From NCBI GenBank assembly GCA_963210315.1, contig OY723261.1, positions 124,001 through 188,000 of the forward strand: a stretch of 64,000 nt of DNA. The letters run 5' to 3'. Positions within the stretch are counted from its first letter, which is position 1. Each line of letters starts with the position of its first letter. Positions 1 through 10,272 of this stretch are shown one piece after another. Source of the stretch: Rhynchopus euleeides. Lineage: Eukaryota; Euglenozoa; Diplonemea; Diplonemida; Diplonemidae. The position numbers and the translations under genes were made by a program. The notes under the pieces were generated by a model. That model did not search any database, was not told the origin of the DNA, and saw only the letters and a program-made list of their open reading frames with translations.

Positions 1-483
1 TGGGGCCTCTGCGCCGGTTTTTTGAAAAATCGTGTTTGTCCACGTAAAAGGGTGGCATTTGACCCCCCCTAGGGGGGGGGGGGGGTTGATTGTTGAGAGT
101 CACCACGCCGGATCTGCTGTCCAAGGCCAGTGGCCTGGTGGATCGCAGTAAAGAATCGTCAGAATACGACAGGGTGGTGTGCTGTGGGGGTGGGGAGGAG
201 CTGCCAGACTCACTGTCATCGCTTCCGCAACAACGCGCCTTATTGTGGTGGTTCTTCGAACAGGATTTGCGTTTGTTTTTGGTTGGACAAACGGTGCCTG
301 CTTGCGCAGATACCGAACTGCCACGAGTCTTTTGAGTTGGAAAAGCACGTCGCTCTGCCAAAAAAAATATGGCACACGGGAAGCTTGGGCCGCCAGGGGG
401 GGCTTAAACACGGCGGAAGACAGATTCAACAACCTGCTTCGGCCACCCTGACAGGTAGGCTGTCAGACATGGCATGGCGGAGC
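1..483. other. Intergenic, no gene seen
   Basis: This stretch downstream of the DUF4116 gene holds a poly-C/poly-G run near 64-85 and no open frame with protein-like composition. About 80 bases (290-372) resemble a stretch at 28420-28486, sharing the words ATACCGAAC, AGTTGGAAAA and TGCCAAAAA in the same order, so it may carry an old dispersed repeat. Confidence 0.5.
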
Positions 484-2487
484 CTACAGCCCAGAGGCCT
501 CCAGGTCTTGCAGGGCAGGGCTGGCGTAGAGGGCGTTCTGTGCGTTCGCACGCACCGCAGCAATCACGACCTCGCGGTCTGCCTGCAGCTCTGCACTGGC
601 AAAAAGAAGCAGCACAGGGGCGTTGCGTGCCTCGCAGAAAGCGGTAAGTGCTGCCTCCTTCTTAGCGCGCACACTGTCCCCACAGTAGACGAAGTTGCGC
701 GGGTCGTCACGGATGGCAGGAAGTGCCACATCCAGGTCGTCACGCAGCGCACCGCTCATGCTCCTGAACAGGGAGGGGCTTTTTACAACAGCTGACAACG
801 CAACGTCCTTGTCCTGGCGCAGTGGGCCAGTCATGGTCATGTAGGTGTCAGAGTTGACGGAGACTGCCTTCATGACGACCTGCTTGTCTTGCTGCAACGT
901 CTTGCTCAGATCACTGAACGTCACACTGCCATGATGAAGTCCCTTCATGGCGATCTCTTTGTCCTGCTGCAACGTCTTGCTCAGTTTGTGAAAAACGTTC
1001 TGATGTGGGGAGCGCTCCAGTAACTTGATGACAACCTCTTTCTCTCCTTGCAGCGCCTCGCTCAGATCACTGAACTTGACTATAGCATGATCAAGTGCCT
1101 TCATGACGACCTCCTTGTCAGCTCGTAACGTCTCATTCAGATCACCGAAATCGACTGTGTCACACTCTAGTGCCTTCATGACGACCTCTTTGTCATCTCG
1201 CAACGTCTCGATCAGATCACCGAAATCGACTGCGTCACACTCTAGTGCCTTCATGACGACCTCCTTGTCATCTCGCATCGTCTGGCTCAGCTCACCGAAC
1301 TTGACTGCGCCAATCGCAAGTGCTCGCAACGTCTCAGTCGGATCAGGGAACTTGACTGCGTTATCACGTGCCTTCATTACAACTTCGTTGTCTCCTTGCA
1401 GCGTCTTGCCCAGATCACGGAAATCGACTCTGACAACCTCAAGTGCTCTCATGACAACCTCTTTGTCCCCTCGCAGCGCCTCGCTTAGAGTACTGAACTT
1501 GACTGTGCCATTCCAAAGTGTGCCAGACGCAAGTGCCGCCATGACGACCTCTTTGTCAGCTCGCAGCACCTCGCTCAAACCATGGAACCTGATCCCGAGA
1601 ACCTCAAGTGCCACCAGGACGATCTCTTTGTCTTGCTGCAAAGTCTCGCACAGTTGGGAAATGTCGTTCAGATCCGATAGAGACCCCAGTGCGTTGATGG
1701 CGACCTCTTTGTCCCTTCGCAGCTCCTCGCTAAGATCACTGAACCTGACTGCGGAATGATGAAGTGCCTTCATGACGACCTCCTTGTCCCGCTGCAATGT
1801 CTCGCTCACATATTCCCACAACCCACGTGCACCGTTCTCCAGCGCTTCGAACAGGAACACCTTGTCGCTGAGCCAGACAGCGCTGTTTGAGCAGTGTGGC
1901 ACAGCAACAACCGCAACGCTGCGCTGATCCTGCAGGCTTTTGTCCTCGACGTGACGCCACATCGACGCGTCCTGCCGCAACACCGCGATGACGATATCTG
2001 CATCCGAACGCAGTGCGGGACTGGCACGCAGAAAGGCGTCAGGATCGCACCTCACGAACTGCAGCATGACCTCCTTGTCGTCGTGCAGTGAGGGGTGCAC
2101 CCAGTGCGGCAGGATAGTGGTCCGTCCCTTGTCGCCGCCGCCTCGATTCTCGAGGGCGCGTGCCAGCACTGCCAGCACGCACTCCCGTCGCTGACGTGCC
2201 CACACTGGGATGTCGTCCATCTTCACAGCCCCGCTGCGCAGCTGCGTCACAAACCGCGCCACACCACGCGCCACCCTCACCTGGCACCCGCCCGAGAAGG
2301 CGGCGACGTTGCTGATGCGCTCAGCCCCAGCACACACCACGCGCTGCCCGTCAACGCTCAGCTCCACATCCTCCCCGAAGCCGAAGGCCTCGCCGCACCG
2401 CCGTTTCATGGTCGACACCGTCGCGTCGGCATCGATCTCCAGAGGCTCCTCCCGTCCTGACAGCGCGTCGATGGCGTGCACCTCCAT
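484..2487 (-). CDS. DUF4116 tandem-repeat protein
   Basis: A single-exon protein of 667 residues. The ATG at 2487 is chosen because the in-frame codon 9 bases upstream is GTG. Residues 1-60 look like a ubiquitin-like or sensor fold (MEVHAIDALSG, later DVELSVDGQRVV). From about residue 130 to the end there are roughly eighteen copies of a 24-residue repeat with the core LRxDKEVVMKAL followed by VxFSDLSE, the pattern of DUF4116 arrays found in many protists. The function of DUF4116 is unknown; such arrays probably fold as helical solenoids that bind proteins. Neighbouring repeats at 1100-1280 are nearly identical at DNA level, so the array has grown recently. One repeat near 1315-1335 lacks the DKEVVMKA half, an in-frame loss. 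No signal peptide or membrane segment is visible, so a cytosolic location is inferred. The family call is confident; the role is not known. Confidence 0.88.
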   Translation of the reverse strand: MEVHAIDALSGREEPLEIDADATVSTMKRRCGEAFGFGEDVELSVDGQRVVCAGAERISNVAAFSGGCQVRVARGVARFVTQLRSGAVKMDDIPVWARQRRECVLAVLARALENRGGGDKGRTTILPHWVHPSLHDDKEVMLQFVRCDPDAFLRASPALRSDADIVIAVLRQDASMWRHVEDKSLQDQRSVAVVAVPHCSNSAVWLSDKVFLFEALENGARGLWEYVSETLQRDKEVVMKALHHSAVRFSDLSEELRRDKEVAINALGSLSDLNDISQLCETLQQDKEIVLVALEVLGIRFHGLSEVLRADKEVVMAALASGTLWNGTVKFSTLSEALRGDKEVVMRALEVVRVDFRDLGKTLQGDNEVVMKARDNAVKFPDPTETLRALAIGAVKFGELSQTMRDDKEVVMKALECDAVDFGDLIETLRDDKEVVMKALECDTVDFGDLNETLRADKEVVMKALDHAIVKFSDLSEALQGEKEVVIKLLERSPHQNVFHKLSKTLQQDKEIAMKGLHHGSVTFSDLSKTLQQDKQVVMKAVSVNSDTYMTMTGPLRQDKDVALSAVVKSPSLFRSMSGALRDDLDVALPAIRDDPRNFVYCGDSVRAKKEAALTAFCEARNAPVLLLFASAELQADREVVIAAVRANAQNALYASPALQDLEASGL
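1095..1280 (-). repeat. Near-identical DUF4116 units
   Basis: Units of about 72-75 bp within the DUF4116 gene repeat with only a few changes, for example the two copies of the segment encoding ECDxVDFGDL. They contrast with the more diverged units on either side and indicate recent unequal exchange or slippage. Confidence 0.75.
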
Positions 2488-3290
2488 CCCACCCACACGT
2501 GACCCACAGGTGTGCCTGCCACAAGGGTGTGCACCGCAACACAGACACAGACACAGACAACAAATACAGGTGCGACGTGTGGTGAGAGCGAACGGGGTTC
2601 ACAAAAGCACAGTGGGTGTGCACGATGCGGATCATGTCTGTCGCAACAACATGACGCATGTCGACTCTGCATGCCACAATCAACACCCTCGAGGATGCTG
2701 TATTACGCCAAGGCTAGGTTCCAATGAAAACCGAAGACTGCCACTCGAGACTCTTCAGTGTATCCACAGACACGCGCAGGGAAGCTGGACTACTGATGTT
2801 CACAAGCCTGGGATAGATAGGTTTTAACACTGGCAACGGCTGGCAGAGGCTGGGTGGAAATGCACAACTGGGAAGGGTGGGCCATGAAAATAGCTCCAAT
2901 CAAAATTTTGTTGTGATTTAGTGTCAGAGGACTTCGGGATCGCAAACGACGAGAAGGCTGGTTGCGCCGCGGGAGTGCAACGTCAATGTGCGAGGTTTGC
3001 ATGAATGCCTTGCATCGTTTGTAGCGAGAACACGACCTGTGCAAGAAGACGGAGGATGTCGGAACAGCAGGCATAGTATTACCGCGGTGGTACCCGTCTG
3101 TATTCCATGTCCCATTCGTCGCGTGGAAGAAAAAGATTTGAAAAAAGAAGAAATCGCCACTTCAACTCTGCCGCTCTTCTCTACTGCTTGATACGTCGTT
3201 TGCTGCGTTGAGGCTTCCACCTTACAAACCCACTTGCCTGAAGGGGGTGTTGTAGAGCACGTTTGGCAGAGCTGAATCAGGGGATAAGAT
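2488..3290. other. Intergenic upstream of the DUF4116 gene
   Basis: No protein-like frame was found. A (CA)n-type run lies near 2533-2560. On the minus strand a CAG preceded by CTTGTGG lies about 30 bases before the DUF4116 ATG and could be a splice acceptor for a 5' leader, but such triplets are common by chance. Confidence 0.4.
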
Positions 3291-3696
3291 AGGTCTGGTT
3301 TTCCGGTTTTCAAAACCAGGGTTTCCCGGTTCCCGGTTTTCTGGAGAAAAAAAAAAGGTCGATCTCATTTTCGGCGTTTTTTTTGTGACTTTGGGACAGT
3401 AAAACAGTCAGAAAAAACGCCATAAAAAATAGAAAGTGACCCCATCGTGATCCGCACAGAGCTCAAATAGTCCAAAGAAGGCAGAGAAGCGGAGAAGAAA
3501 AAATGGACCTAGCGGGTGGCCCGGTGGGTGGTGATGCCCTCGTCATGCAGGTCTCTTCTGTTTTGAAGGTGCACACATGGTGGACTCCAGCCACCATGTC
3601 TCAGAGGGAGTCTAAGACTGCAGTCTGAACTGGAGACGGGAGTCTATTTTCCAGCTAATTTACGCTAAGACTCCCGCTAGTTGAGACTCATGGGAG

Positions 3697-3751
3697 ACAC
3701 ACGGTGTACTCCAGCGGAGGTAGGGTAACCTCCGCTGGAGTTCACCGTGTC
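3697..3751. repeat. Perfect-stem hairpin
   Basis: ACACGGTG...ACTCCAGCGGAGG and its reverse complement face each other around an 8-base loop, giving a stem of about 22 bp with one bulge per arm. A second hairpin of the same type (ACATGGTGG/CCACCATGT) lies at 3571-3597. No function is known. Confidence 0.7.
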
Positions 3752-4164
3752 GTCTGCCTCTGTGCAGCGTCACTCGGTGCCATCGAATACATGGCGACAG
3801 CCCACCAGCTCGAGATCTGCTTGTCTGGAGGGCTGAGACGAGAACACGAACGACTTTCAAGCAGTCTTGAAGGTCGCCAAGCCTATTGGGGGCAACTAAC
3901 AGATGAGATTTGTTTGTTGCCTGTCGTCACAGCTAGGTGCCCATCTCCTCGACAACGGAATGTGTGCAGAGATCTCGTGGACCCTTTGGCCATTCTGTCG
4001 TGCACCCACTCCACCCACAATGCACACCTGTCACGAGTGGTCGCTCCCCCGTCCTCCTCCACCCTGAAGGTTGAACCCTCAAGGACCAGTGATCTCCTGC
4101 TGGCCGGGCTGCGATACAGCGAAGCCTTCCTACTTACAAGCGAATCCAGACTGTAGGGAACAGA

Positions 4165-4215
4165 TGTTCACTACCGTGGCCTCCGACGGCTGGGCTCCGC
4201 CCCCCAGACCCCCCT
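4165..4215 (+). repeat. 52-bp GC-hairpin repeat, copy 1
   Basis: This copy starts TGTTCACTACCGTGGCCTCC and ends GCCCCCCAGACCCCCCTG. It has lost part of the G run, so its hairpin is shorter than in the other copies. See the matching repeats at 9557, 32291, 32462 and 40898. Confidence 0.85.
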
Positions 4216-4493
4216 GCGTAAAAACATTGCACCAGACCTTTTTTGGCCGAGAGTCCAAACTTTCAAAGCAGCTGCTGCGCCTGCCCCACCAAGCAGCCTC
4301 AGTACGACAGGACGCGCGCAGGCACCGGGCCCTCTCAGGTTCTGGGAGGGTTTGCGCGGGTCGCGCGCGCCGAAGGCGCGCGCGAAAATTTTTCAAAACC
4401 AGAAAAACCGGAAAACGGCGCCAGAAAAAAAGTCTATCTTATACCCTGAGGCTGAATGACACGAAAAAAAAAGGTCAAGGGGTCAGCATTTTC

Positions 4494-4522
4494 CGGCCTG
4501 GTTTCGCACACGCGAACCAGGC
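4494..4522. other. Hairpin just downstream of a gene end
   Basis: GGCCTGGTTTCGC and GCGAACCAGGCC pair around ACAC, with one unpaired T, 34 bases past the stop codon of the copy A esterase. It may be a transcript-end structure, but a link to 3' processing is inference. Confidence 0.45.
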
Positions 4523-4555
4523 CCCCCGCCGCCACCCAACCCCACACCCCCCCCT

Positions 4556-6118
4556 TCACCCCTGCCCGAAGTCCCCCGGGCAGTACATCGCCTGGGGGTT
4601 GCCGGACCACCGCGAAAAGGCCACCCGCTCATTGCACTGCGCGAGCCGGTCAGGCGGGATGAAGGACATGGGCCCTACACCCTCGCCTGCCTCCCCACCA
4701 CCACCACCACCCCCGCGGGGGCACAGCGCGTTCAGCAGCACATCCGCCTCCAGCCCCCACACAATGGGGTGCTCATAGTGCACGCCATCCTGGGTCTTGG
4801 TTGGGAGCGCCTTGTATATTCCGAGGTTGCTGTAGATGGGTGTGTCGGTGCATGCCGCTGCCATGTGCAGCGCCTCCCTCACAACCCCTACCCTGCTGGG
4901 GCGATTCCACCGGAAGCACTTCCCAAGCGGGCCGAACCTCTTGATGCACTTCCCTGGGTAGAACCAGTGCAGGTCGAACAGGACCAACCTTGCAGAGTCC
5001 TTCATAAACCTCTTCATCTTGACGATCCTCTCCTTCAGCGTATGGTAGTAGGAATACACCCCGGTGCATGTGTTCCCAAGGTCCCAAAGGGCGTGGTGCA
5101 GGATGACGACATCAGCCTCAGACAGGGCCTGGGATGCATTCTTGCGATCCGGGGAGGTGGGATCCATCAGCTTTGCGGACTGCGTCCAGAAGAACTGCAG
5201 GGCAGGGTCAGGCCCTCCCCCAGGGACGTAGAAGTCCAGGTTGTGCCTGGCGGGGAACTCGGGGTGCAGCCTCATCAGCTCCTTCGCGTTGGACACCTCC
5301 GTGACGTTCAGCTTGAACCCCATGGCTAGCGCCACACCCCCCATCAGCGAGTCGCCGTAGAGCACCACCCTGCCTGCGCCACGCATGCAGTCACGCGCCC
5401 CCTCCACGCCGTAGTGCCGCAGGCGGCACCCGCTGTGGGGGACCCACTCCGCATCCCTCACGCTCGGGGCCCCTTCCGGGAGGGACACATGCCCCGGGAA
5501 GAGCTCCGCGTTGCTGCGGCACAGCCCCCGCTCCCCCGGGGCGGAGGAGCCGTTGCGCACAACACTGTCCTCCCGCAGCAGGTAGCGCCTCAGGATCTGC
5601 CCCGCGGAAGCCTCCAGGCGGGCCTCCCGCAGCTCCGCCCCCGTCCGCCCCCTCACAGCCCTCGCAGGCAGGTGCACGCAGAGCAGGGCAGCCGCGGCGA
5701 GGCACAGCGCCGCGCAGCGCAGCGGGGGGGCCCTCCGGGTGGCGGAACACCACCCCGCTGGCACCGCCGCCTTGCCAGATTGGCTGCCTCCCTCCTGGAG
5801 GGGGCGGAGAGGTGGGGGCGGTGGTGCTGCGGAAGGCCCTTCCAGAGAAGGGTGCAGTGCGGCGTGTTGGGGGGCCTGTGTCTGCGTCTGGGAGGCAGCG
5901 AGGAGGAGGAGGCGCTGGTGGTGGTGGTGGTGGTGTGGGTCGGATCCAGAAGCGCCTGGGGAGGCGTTATCTGTATCGCGCTGCGGCAGCAGGCAGCCCG
6001 TCGGCGAGTCCGATGCCTCGGAGATGCAGAACAAGGGGTCCGGGTCGCCGTGGTGGTGGTGGCTGTGGCTGTGCGGGCTCAGCTCCAGTTCGCTCCCGTC
6101 GTCTGCGGTGTGTGCCAT
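4556..6118 (-). CDS. PC-esterase/SGNH-like Golgi membrane protein, copy A
   Basis: A single-exon protein of 520 residues, read from the ATG at 6118; the frame stays open further upstream but that part is proline-rich and does not match the paralogue. Residues 1-130 are cytosolic-type and low-complexity with histidine runs (HSHSHHHH, HHHHHH). Residues 131-153 form one hydrophobic anchor, so type II topology is expected. The lumenal part carries the SGNH/PC-esterase signature: YGDSLMGG (nucleophile Ser about 257), an LHHALWDLG block and DGVH near 444-447 (catalytic Asp and His). This layout is known from plant TBL and animal CASD1/NXPE-type proteins, which O-acetylate or otherwise esterify glycans; that activity is inferred here. 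The next gene upstream is a paralogue of the same orientation and architecture. A glycine run sits just after the catalytic core. Confidence 0.85.
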   Translation of the reverse strand: MAHTADDGSELELSPHSHSHHHHGDPDPLFCISEASDSPTGCLLPQRDTDNASPGASGSDPHHHHHHQRLLLLAASQTQTQAPQHAALHPSLEGPSAAPPPPPLRPLQEGGSQSGKAAVPAGWCSATRRAPPLRCAALCLAAAALLCVHLPARAVRGRTGAELREARLEASAGQILRRYLLREDSVVRNGSSAPGERGLCRSNAELFPGHVSLPEGAPSVRDAEWVPHSGCRLRHYGVEGARDCMRGAGRVVLYGDSLMGGVALAMGFKLNVTEVSNAKELMRLHPEFPARHNLDFYVPGGGPDPALQFFWTQSAKLMDPTSPDRKNASQALSEADVVILHHALWDLGNTCTGVYSYYHTLKERIVKMKRFMKDSARLVLFDLHWFYPGKCIKRFGPLGKCFRWNRPSRVGVVREALHMAAACTDTPIYSNLGIYKALPTKTQDGVHYEHPIVWGLEADVLLNALCPRGGGGGGGEAGEGVGPMSFIPPDRLAQCNERVAFSRWSGNPQAMYCPGDFGQG

Positions 6119-6880
6119 ATTTTTCCCCCTCCCCCCCGAGGGAGAGGGCGCCCGTGGGGAGGGAGGGGGGATAGTAGTCCTAGAGATAAGAGGGTTGCTC
6201 CCCCTCTGCCCCCCTGTGCCGGCGAGTCCTTGAAGGGCGTGGAGGTGGGTGTGGGGAGAGGGGGGGGGGGGTGTGGAGGGGTGGGCGTTCCGAGGCTCAC
6301 CAGTGCTGTGCTTGCATGCATGGGGTGTGTCGGGGGAGGGGAGAGGGATGTGGGCTGCTTTTTCAGCAATCACCTCAAAGGCATTCGGGTGTGCCGCCCA
6401 CACCCCGGCTTGCCTCGCTGTTGCACAATCAAAGGATATTTTCGACACTCGCACCCCCTCCGCCTGCCTACCAGGGGATGCTTCTGAGCTTGCTTGAGAG
6501 GATGCGGGGAGGGGGGGTTAGGTTAGAGGGAGCGATTTATGGAGCCACGCCATCAAAAATTTCACAGACAGACTCTCCCAGCGGCGGGCGAACGAATGCC
6601 TACCGGAGGGGAGGCGGGAATTGGGGTCCTTTTCCCCCACCCCCACCCCCCCAGGCGGAAAGACACAGGAAAGACGAAGGCGGAAACCGAGGCGGTGTAA
6701 GTGTAAGGGAAGGAGGAGGCAACTCCCTGAAACCAACGGATATAAACCAATGGTAACGGGCGGGAACCTTCCTTAACCCACCAAATGCATCCGGAAACGG
6801 AGTGTCAAGCAACACTGCCCGATGCAGGGGCGCAGTGTACAAATTCGAAGGGCTCGATGGGGGGTGTGTGTCGGTGACGG
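6119..6880. other. Spacer between the two esterase paralogues
   Basis: The spacer is rich in G and C runs and has no further protein-like frame. On the minus strand a pyrimidine stretch ending TATCTCTAG lies about 60 bases before the copy A start (near 6178-6190) and is a plausible 3' splice site for a leader, whether cis intron or spliced leader. Confidence 0.45.
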
Positions 6881-8257
6881 TCACACAAAGGGGTCATGCG
6901 GGCAGTATGTTGCACGGGGCACAGCTGACCAGCGCGGCAGATGCACTGCTTCGTTGCATTCAAACTTCGTAAACTCCATGCGTGGCTCGTCGTCACGCGG
7001 GCAGACGCCGTTGAGGAATATGTCCATCTCCAGGTCGAACACAGGGCCCCTCTCGAAGTGAACCCCATCCTTGGTGAAGTGCGGCATGGATTTATACACC
7101 CCGAAGTTGCTGTAGACACGGGACCCTGTGCATGCAGCAGCCTGGCGCATCGCATCGCGGTAGACGGCAACCTTGTCAGGAGTGTTCCATGCAAAACACT
7201 TCCCCTTCAGGCCGTACTTCTCGACGCACTTCCCTTGGAAAAAATAGTGCAGGTCAAACAGCACAAGCTGTGCCGACGGCTTCATCTCACTGCGTATCTT
7301 CACAAGCCGCTCCTTTAGGGATCGGTAGAAGGCGTAGACACCCTGGCAGGTTCTCCCGAAATCCCAGGTCCCATGGTGGAGGAAGACATAATCAGCAGAG
7401 GACACCGCATCCGACACATTCCGCCTCTGCCTCCCATCCGTCGGGTCCATGAGATAGACGCTCTGCGTCCAGAAGAACTCCAACACACTCGCCTCCCCTC
7501 CGGGGAGCCGCACGGCGGTGTTGGGCCGGGCACCCAGGCCCCTCCCACGCACGTCGTACTCCTTCCCCCCAACCTGCAGCGTCGTGTTGAGCTTGTGGGC
7601 CAGCGCCTTCGCCAGCCCGCTCATCAGGGAATCCCCCACCATGGCGAACGAGAGCCCCGACCGGGCAAGGCAGGAGCTGGCGGTGGAGGAGTTGAAGTGC
7701 TTCAGGCGGCAAGCGGCGTCTGGCTCCCATCGCAGGCCCTCCAGCGTGCCCTTCGGGGAGTAGAGCTGCCCGGGGAAGAGCTGGTTGTTGTGTGTGCAGT
7801 GCGTTTCCTCCGGCGCCCGGCTGCGGGTGCCGGGGGTGATGTGCTCCGTGAGGCTGCGGAACTGCTTGAAGAGGGCCCTGCCCAGGGCTTCCATTTTGGC
7901 GTCGAACATGCTCTCCCTCTCGTGTTCCCAGAAATGCCTGCTGGACACATTCCGCAGCTCCGCCCTGTGCTCCGACAGCATGAGAGCCGAAGGGGCTGCA
8001 GTCGTCAGAACCACACCTAGCACCACCGCAACGGCACACAGCACCCCACGCCCGCATCGCCGGCGCTGCCCTGTCGCGGGCACGCTGCTCTCCTCAGTCT
8101 CGCATCCGCTCGCCTCGGCGTCACCAGCGGTGGGCAAGGGCTCTGCCTTCAGAGGGTGGCAGCAGTCGTCCCCTGCGACTGATGAGCAGGCGTCGCCATC
8201 GCCATCGCCCTCACCAAGGCTGTCGTTGTCGCGCGCCCTGGGGGCAGCGCACGGCAT
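6881..8257 (-). CDS. PC-esterase/SGNH-like Golgi membrane protein, copy B
   Basis: A protein of 458 residues from the ATG at 8257. It has the same architecture as copy A: an acidic Gly/Asp-rich cytosolic tail, one membrane anchor (about residues 70-94), a lumenal stem and an SGNH core with VGDSLMSG (Ser about 210), LHHGTWDFG and DGVHF (Asp about 397, His about 400). Extended matches to copy A include FFWTQS, YLMDPT, LVLFDLH and the Cys-containing C-terminus (ATYCPHDP against AMYCPGDF), so the pair arose by tandem duplication. Divergence is large outside the core, so the duplication is old. The shared Cys residues suggest lumenal disulfides. Glycan acyltransferase or esterase activity is inferred from the family. 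Confidence 0.85.
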   Translation of the reverse strand: MPCAAPRARDNDSLGEGDGDGDACSSVAGDDCCHPLKAEPLPTAGDAEASGCETEESSVPATGQRRRCGRGVLCAVAVVLGVVLTTAAPSALMLSEHRAELRNVSSRHFWEHERESMFDAKMEALGRALFKQFRSLTEHITPGTRSRAPEETHCTHNNQLFPGQLYSPKGTLEGLRWEPDAACRLKHFNSSTASSCLARSGLSFAMVGDSLMSGLAKALAHKLNTTLQVGGKEYDVRGRGLGARPNTAVRLPGGEASVLEFFWTQSVYLMDPTDGRQRRNVSDAVSSADYVFLHHGTWDFGRTCQGVYAFYRSLKERLVKIRSEMKPSAQLVLFDLHYFFQGKCVEKYGLKGKCFAWNTPDKVAVYRDAMRQAAACTGSRVYSNFGVYKSMPHFTKDGVHFERGPVFDLEMDIFLNGVCPRDDEPRMEFTKFECNEAVHLPRWSAVPRATYCPHDPFV

Positions 8258-9932
8258 GTGTGGAGCGGGGGGGTGGGGGGGTGGGGGGGTGGGGGAGGGG
8301 GCAAGAGAGGGAAAGGAGAAGGATGGCCCCCCCCTGCCGGGAGGTGGCTCCTGGTGTGGCGAACCAGATATTTGCCCTGGGAGATCCAAGGTTCCAGATT
8401 CCTGCAGGGGATGAGATGATGGCGATTGCTTCGTAGGACGCTGGAATGGAAGAAGGGAGACGCATCTCGAGATCGGTGGGTGCAGTGGGGGGGGGGGGGG
8501 GGGGGGGGCATGCTGGGTCAAAAGGAGGGGATGTCTGGGAGCCGGGGAGGTATGACTAGATAGGCGGCCTTCTGCTGATACTGGTGTGCGCGACTTTGGT
8601 GTGGAGTGGGGCTGATTTGTCGATATAGACGGAAGGAGGGAAGGAGGGAAGCCAAGCCCCCCCCCCCTCCACCCTGGCGGGGGGCGCGCGGACACACCCG
8701 AAATGAAAGTGTCACCACCTCTCGAGCACCCCCACCCCTGCCTGTTGCTTGGTTTGTTGGTGTGTTGTGGCGTCCACAACTCGTAGTGCACCACTGCACG
8801 GTGGACTCCCGCACGTCGGAGTAGACCCTTTTGGGATATCGGAATATCGGGGGTCTGGCGAGGGTACGACCCCCCGCTATCGGGGGTCGTCTGGGCACCA
8901 AAAATAGGCAGTGCAGACTCCCGATAGCGGGGGTGGGGGTCCAGAGCGTGAAAGAGCGAAGTGATCAAAAACAGCAGAAGTGACGCTTTTTCTTCCGCAC
9001 AAAGGCGGTGTGGCGCAGTATCAATAGAGGGAATAGAATGACCCGACACAATACAATACAACGGAACGCATATAAACCCACACCCCACACCCCACACCCC
9101 GTGACTAAGCACTTTAGTGAAGGGGCTTTGCCCCGCTTAGGGGGATTCCAAAGAAGACGTGCAGGTTCCTTTGGTGTTCTGACCGTTTTTTGTGTTCCAG
9201 GCAGCAGGGTGTTCGCTATCTCCCACCTTCCTCAGAGACTGTGGGAGAAAGGGGTAAAATTGCCACCTCAAAAATTTTTTCGCGCGCGCTTCGCGCGCGC
9301 GAAATCATGCAACATCGGCCCCTCAGACAAATTGCCTCAAGGGTCCAGACCAGGGTACTATATATGTTTGGCGCAAGGGGCCCATTTCGCGGTTCGCGGC
9401 TGCAAAATGGAGGTTTTGCGGCAATCAGTGAGTACTTCGGGAGTTGGTGACGAACCCCAAAACAGGATCACGGACCATCGACGATACCCGTTCTCGAGAA
9501 GGAAGGGCACGGTCACATGCGCTCGTTAGTTCCTGTTGGACAGACTTCACAGGTCACAGGGGGGTCTGGGGGGCGGAGCCCCCCAGCCGCCGGAGGCCAC
9601 GGTAGTGAACATTTGTCAGCCTCGTCCCCGAGTCCGCTTCATAGTCGAACACCACAAACAGACAACGTGCACCTTGAGACAGCATGATCAAGAGGTACAT
9701 CGGCCTGGCGCCTGTGGCAGGCCACTATGCTCTTGGCTTCGGCCTCCTCTGGCCTTGACCATGCTGATGCCGGCAATAGCTCCGACGGTCCCCAGCAGGT
9801 TAAGATCTCGCTTCTTTGGGTTATTTCCGCTCCGTGCGAAGCGTGGTGGTATCAATTTGTACGAGAGGGTGCTGCCCTTCTCCTTCAGAACCCCTTCCCA
9901 CCTGAGGCAAAAACTTCCGAGAAACTTTTTTT
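8258..9932. other. Gene-free stretch upstream of copy B
   Basis: Long G runs lie at 8268-8300 and 8488-8508. There is a cluster of GACTCCCG-type palindromes, including CCGCTATCGG flanked by GACCCC/GGGGTC, at 8865-8930. A GCGCGCGCGAAGCGCGCGCG palindrome lies near 9281-9301 and one inverted copy of the 52-bp repeat at 9557-9611. No protein-like frame was found. Confidence 0.5.
9557..9611 (-). repeat. 52-bp GC-hairpin repeat, copy 2
   Basis: A minus-strand copy. Read on the plus strand it begins CAGGGGGGTCTGGGGGG and ends CCACGGTAGTGAACA. The inner part forms a stem of GGGGGG against CCCCCC around a CGGAG-type loop. Confidence 0.85.
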
Positions 9933-10066
9933 CACGGTATGGTGACGATCGGTCCAATTAAATCCACGATCGTGAAAAAAAACGATCGTTTTAATTGGAG
10001 GCTAATTGGACGATCGTGAAAAAAAAATTCCAATTATTCCCACGATCGTGGGCGATCGTGGCTAAT
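9933..10066 (+). repeat. hAT left terminal and subterminal region
   Basis: A 29-bp terminal inverted repeat is followed by alternating CACGATCGTG palindromes and CAATTA/TAATTGG words. The mirrored set is at 13408-13535. The palindrome occurs several times on each side, as expected for transposase recognition sites in hAT elements. Confidence 0.8.
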
Positions 10067-10272
10067 TGGTAGAAAAGTTCCCTCCAGCGCCAGTCCGGAC
10101 TGTGCACCTGGCAGTGCAATTCTGGCTGGATAAAATGGGAAATCTTCCCTTCTGACATGAAAGCCATGCTATACGGTACTTGTTTGCTGCCGGGTACACA
10201 TAGTCCACACATGCCATACACAACCCCGCCACCCATAGCAGGAGACACGCACGACACACAGAGCAATCCACC

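Larger units (their letters stand above)
3297..4417. repeat. Possible foldback element (TTTTCCGG ends)
   Basis: Near 3297-3312 the sequence reads GGTTTTCCGGTTTT. Its inverse, AAAACCGGAAAAC, sits near 4403-4415, so about 1.1 kb is bounded by short inverted repeats built on a TTTTCCGG word. Inside lie two hairpins (3570-3597 and 3697-3751), one copy of the 52-bp GC-hairpin repeat (4165-4215) and a GCGCGCG palindrome at 4368-4392. No open frame with protein-like content was found. The boundary call is weak because the inverted ends are short and low in complexity. Confidence 0.4.

Noticed and set aside
5414-6487. A 357-codon plus-strand frame opposite the copy A esterase
   Set aside because: It is the shadow of the minus-strand gene, made of low-complexity Arg, Pro and Gly runs.
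8488-8508. Poly-G runs as quadruplex regulatory sites
   Set aside because: G and C homopolymers are scattered through all intergenic regions here and may vary or be assembly-limited; no specific role can be claimed.
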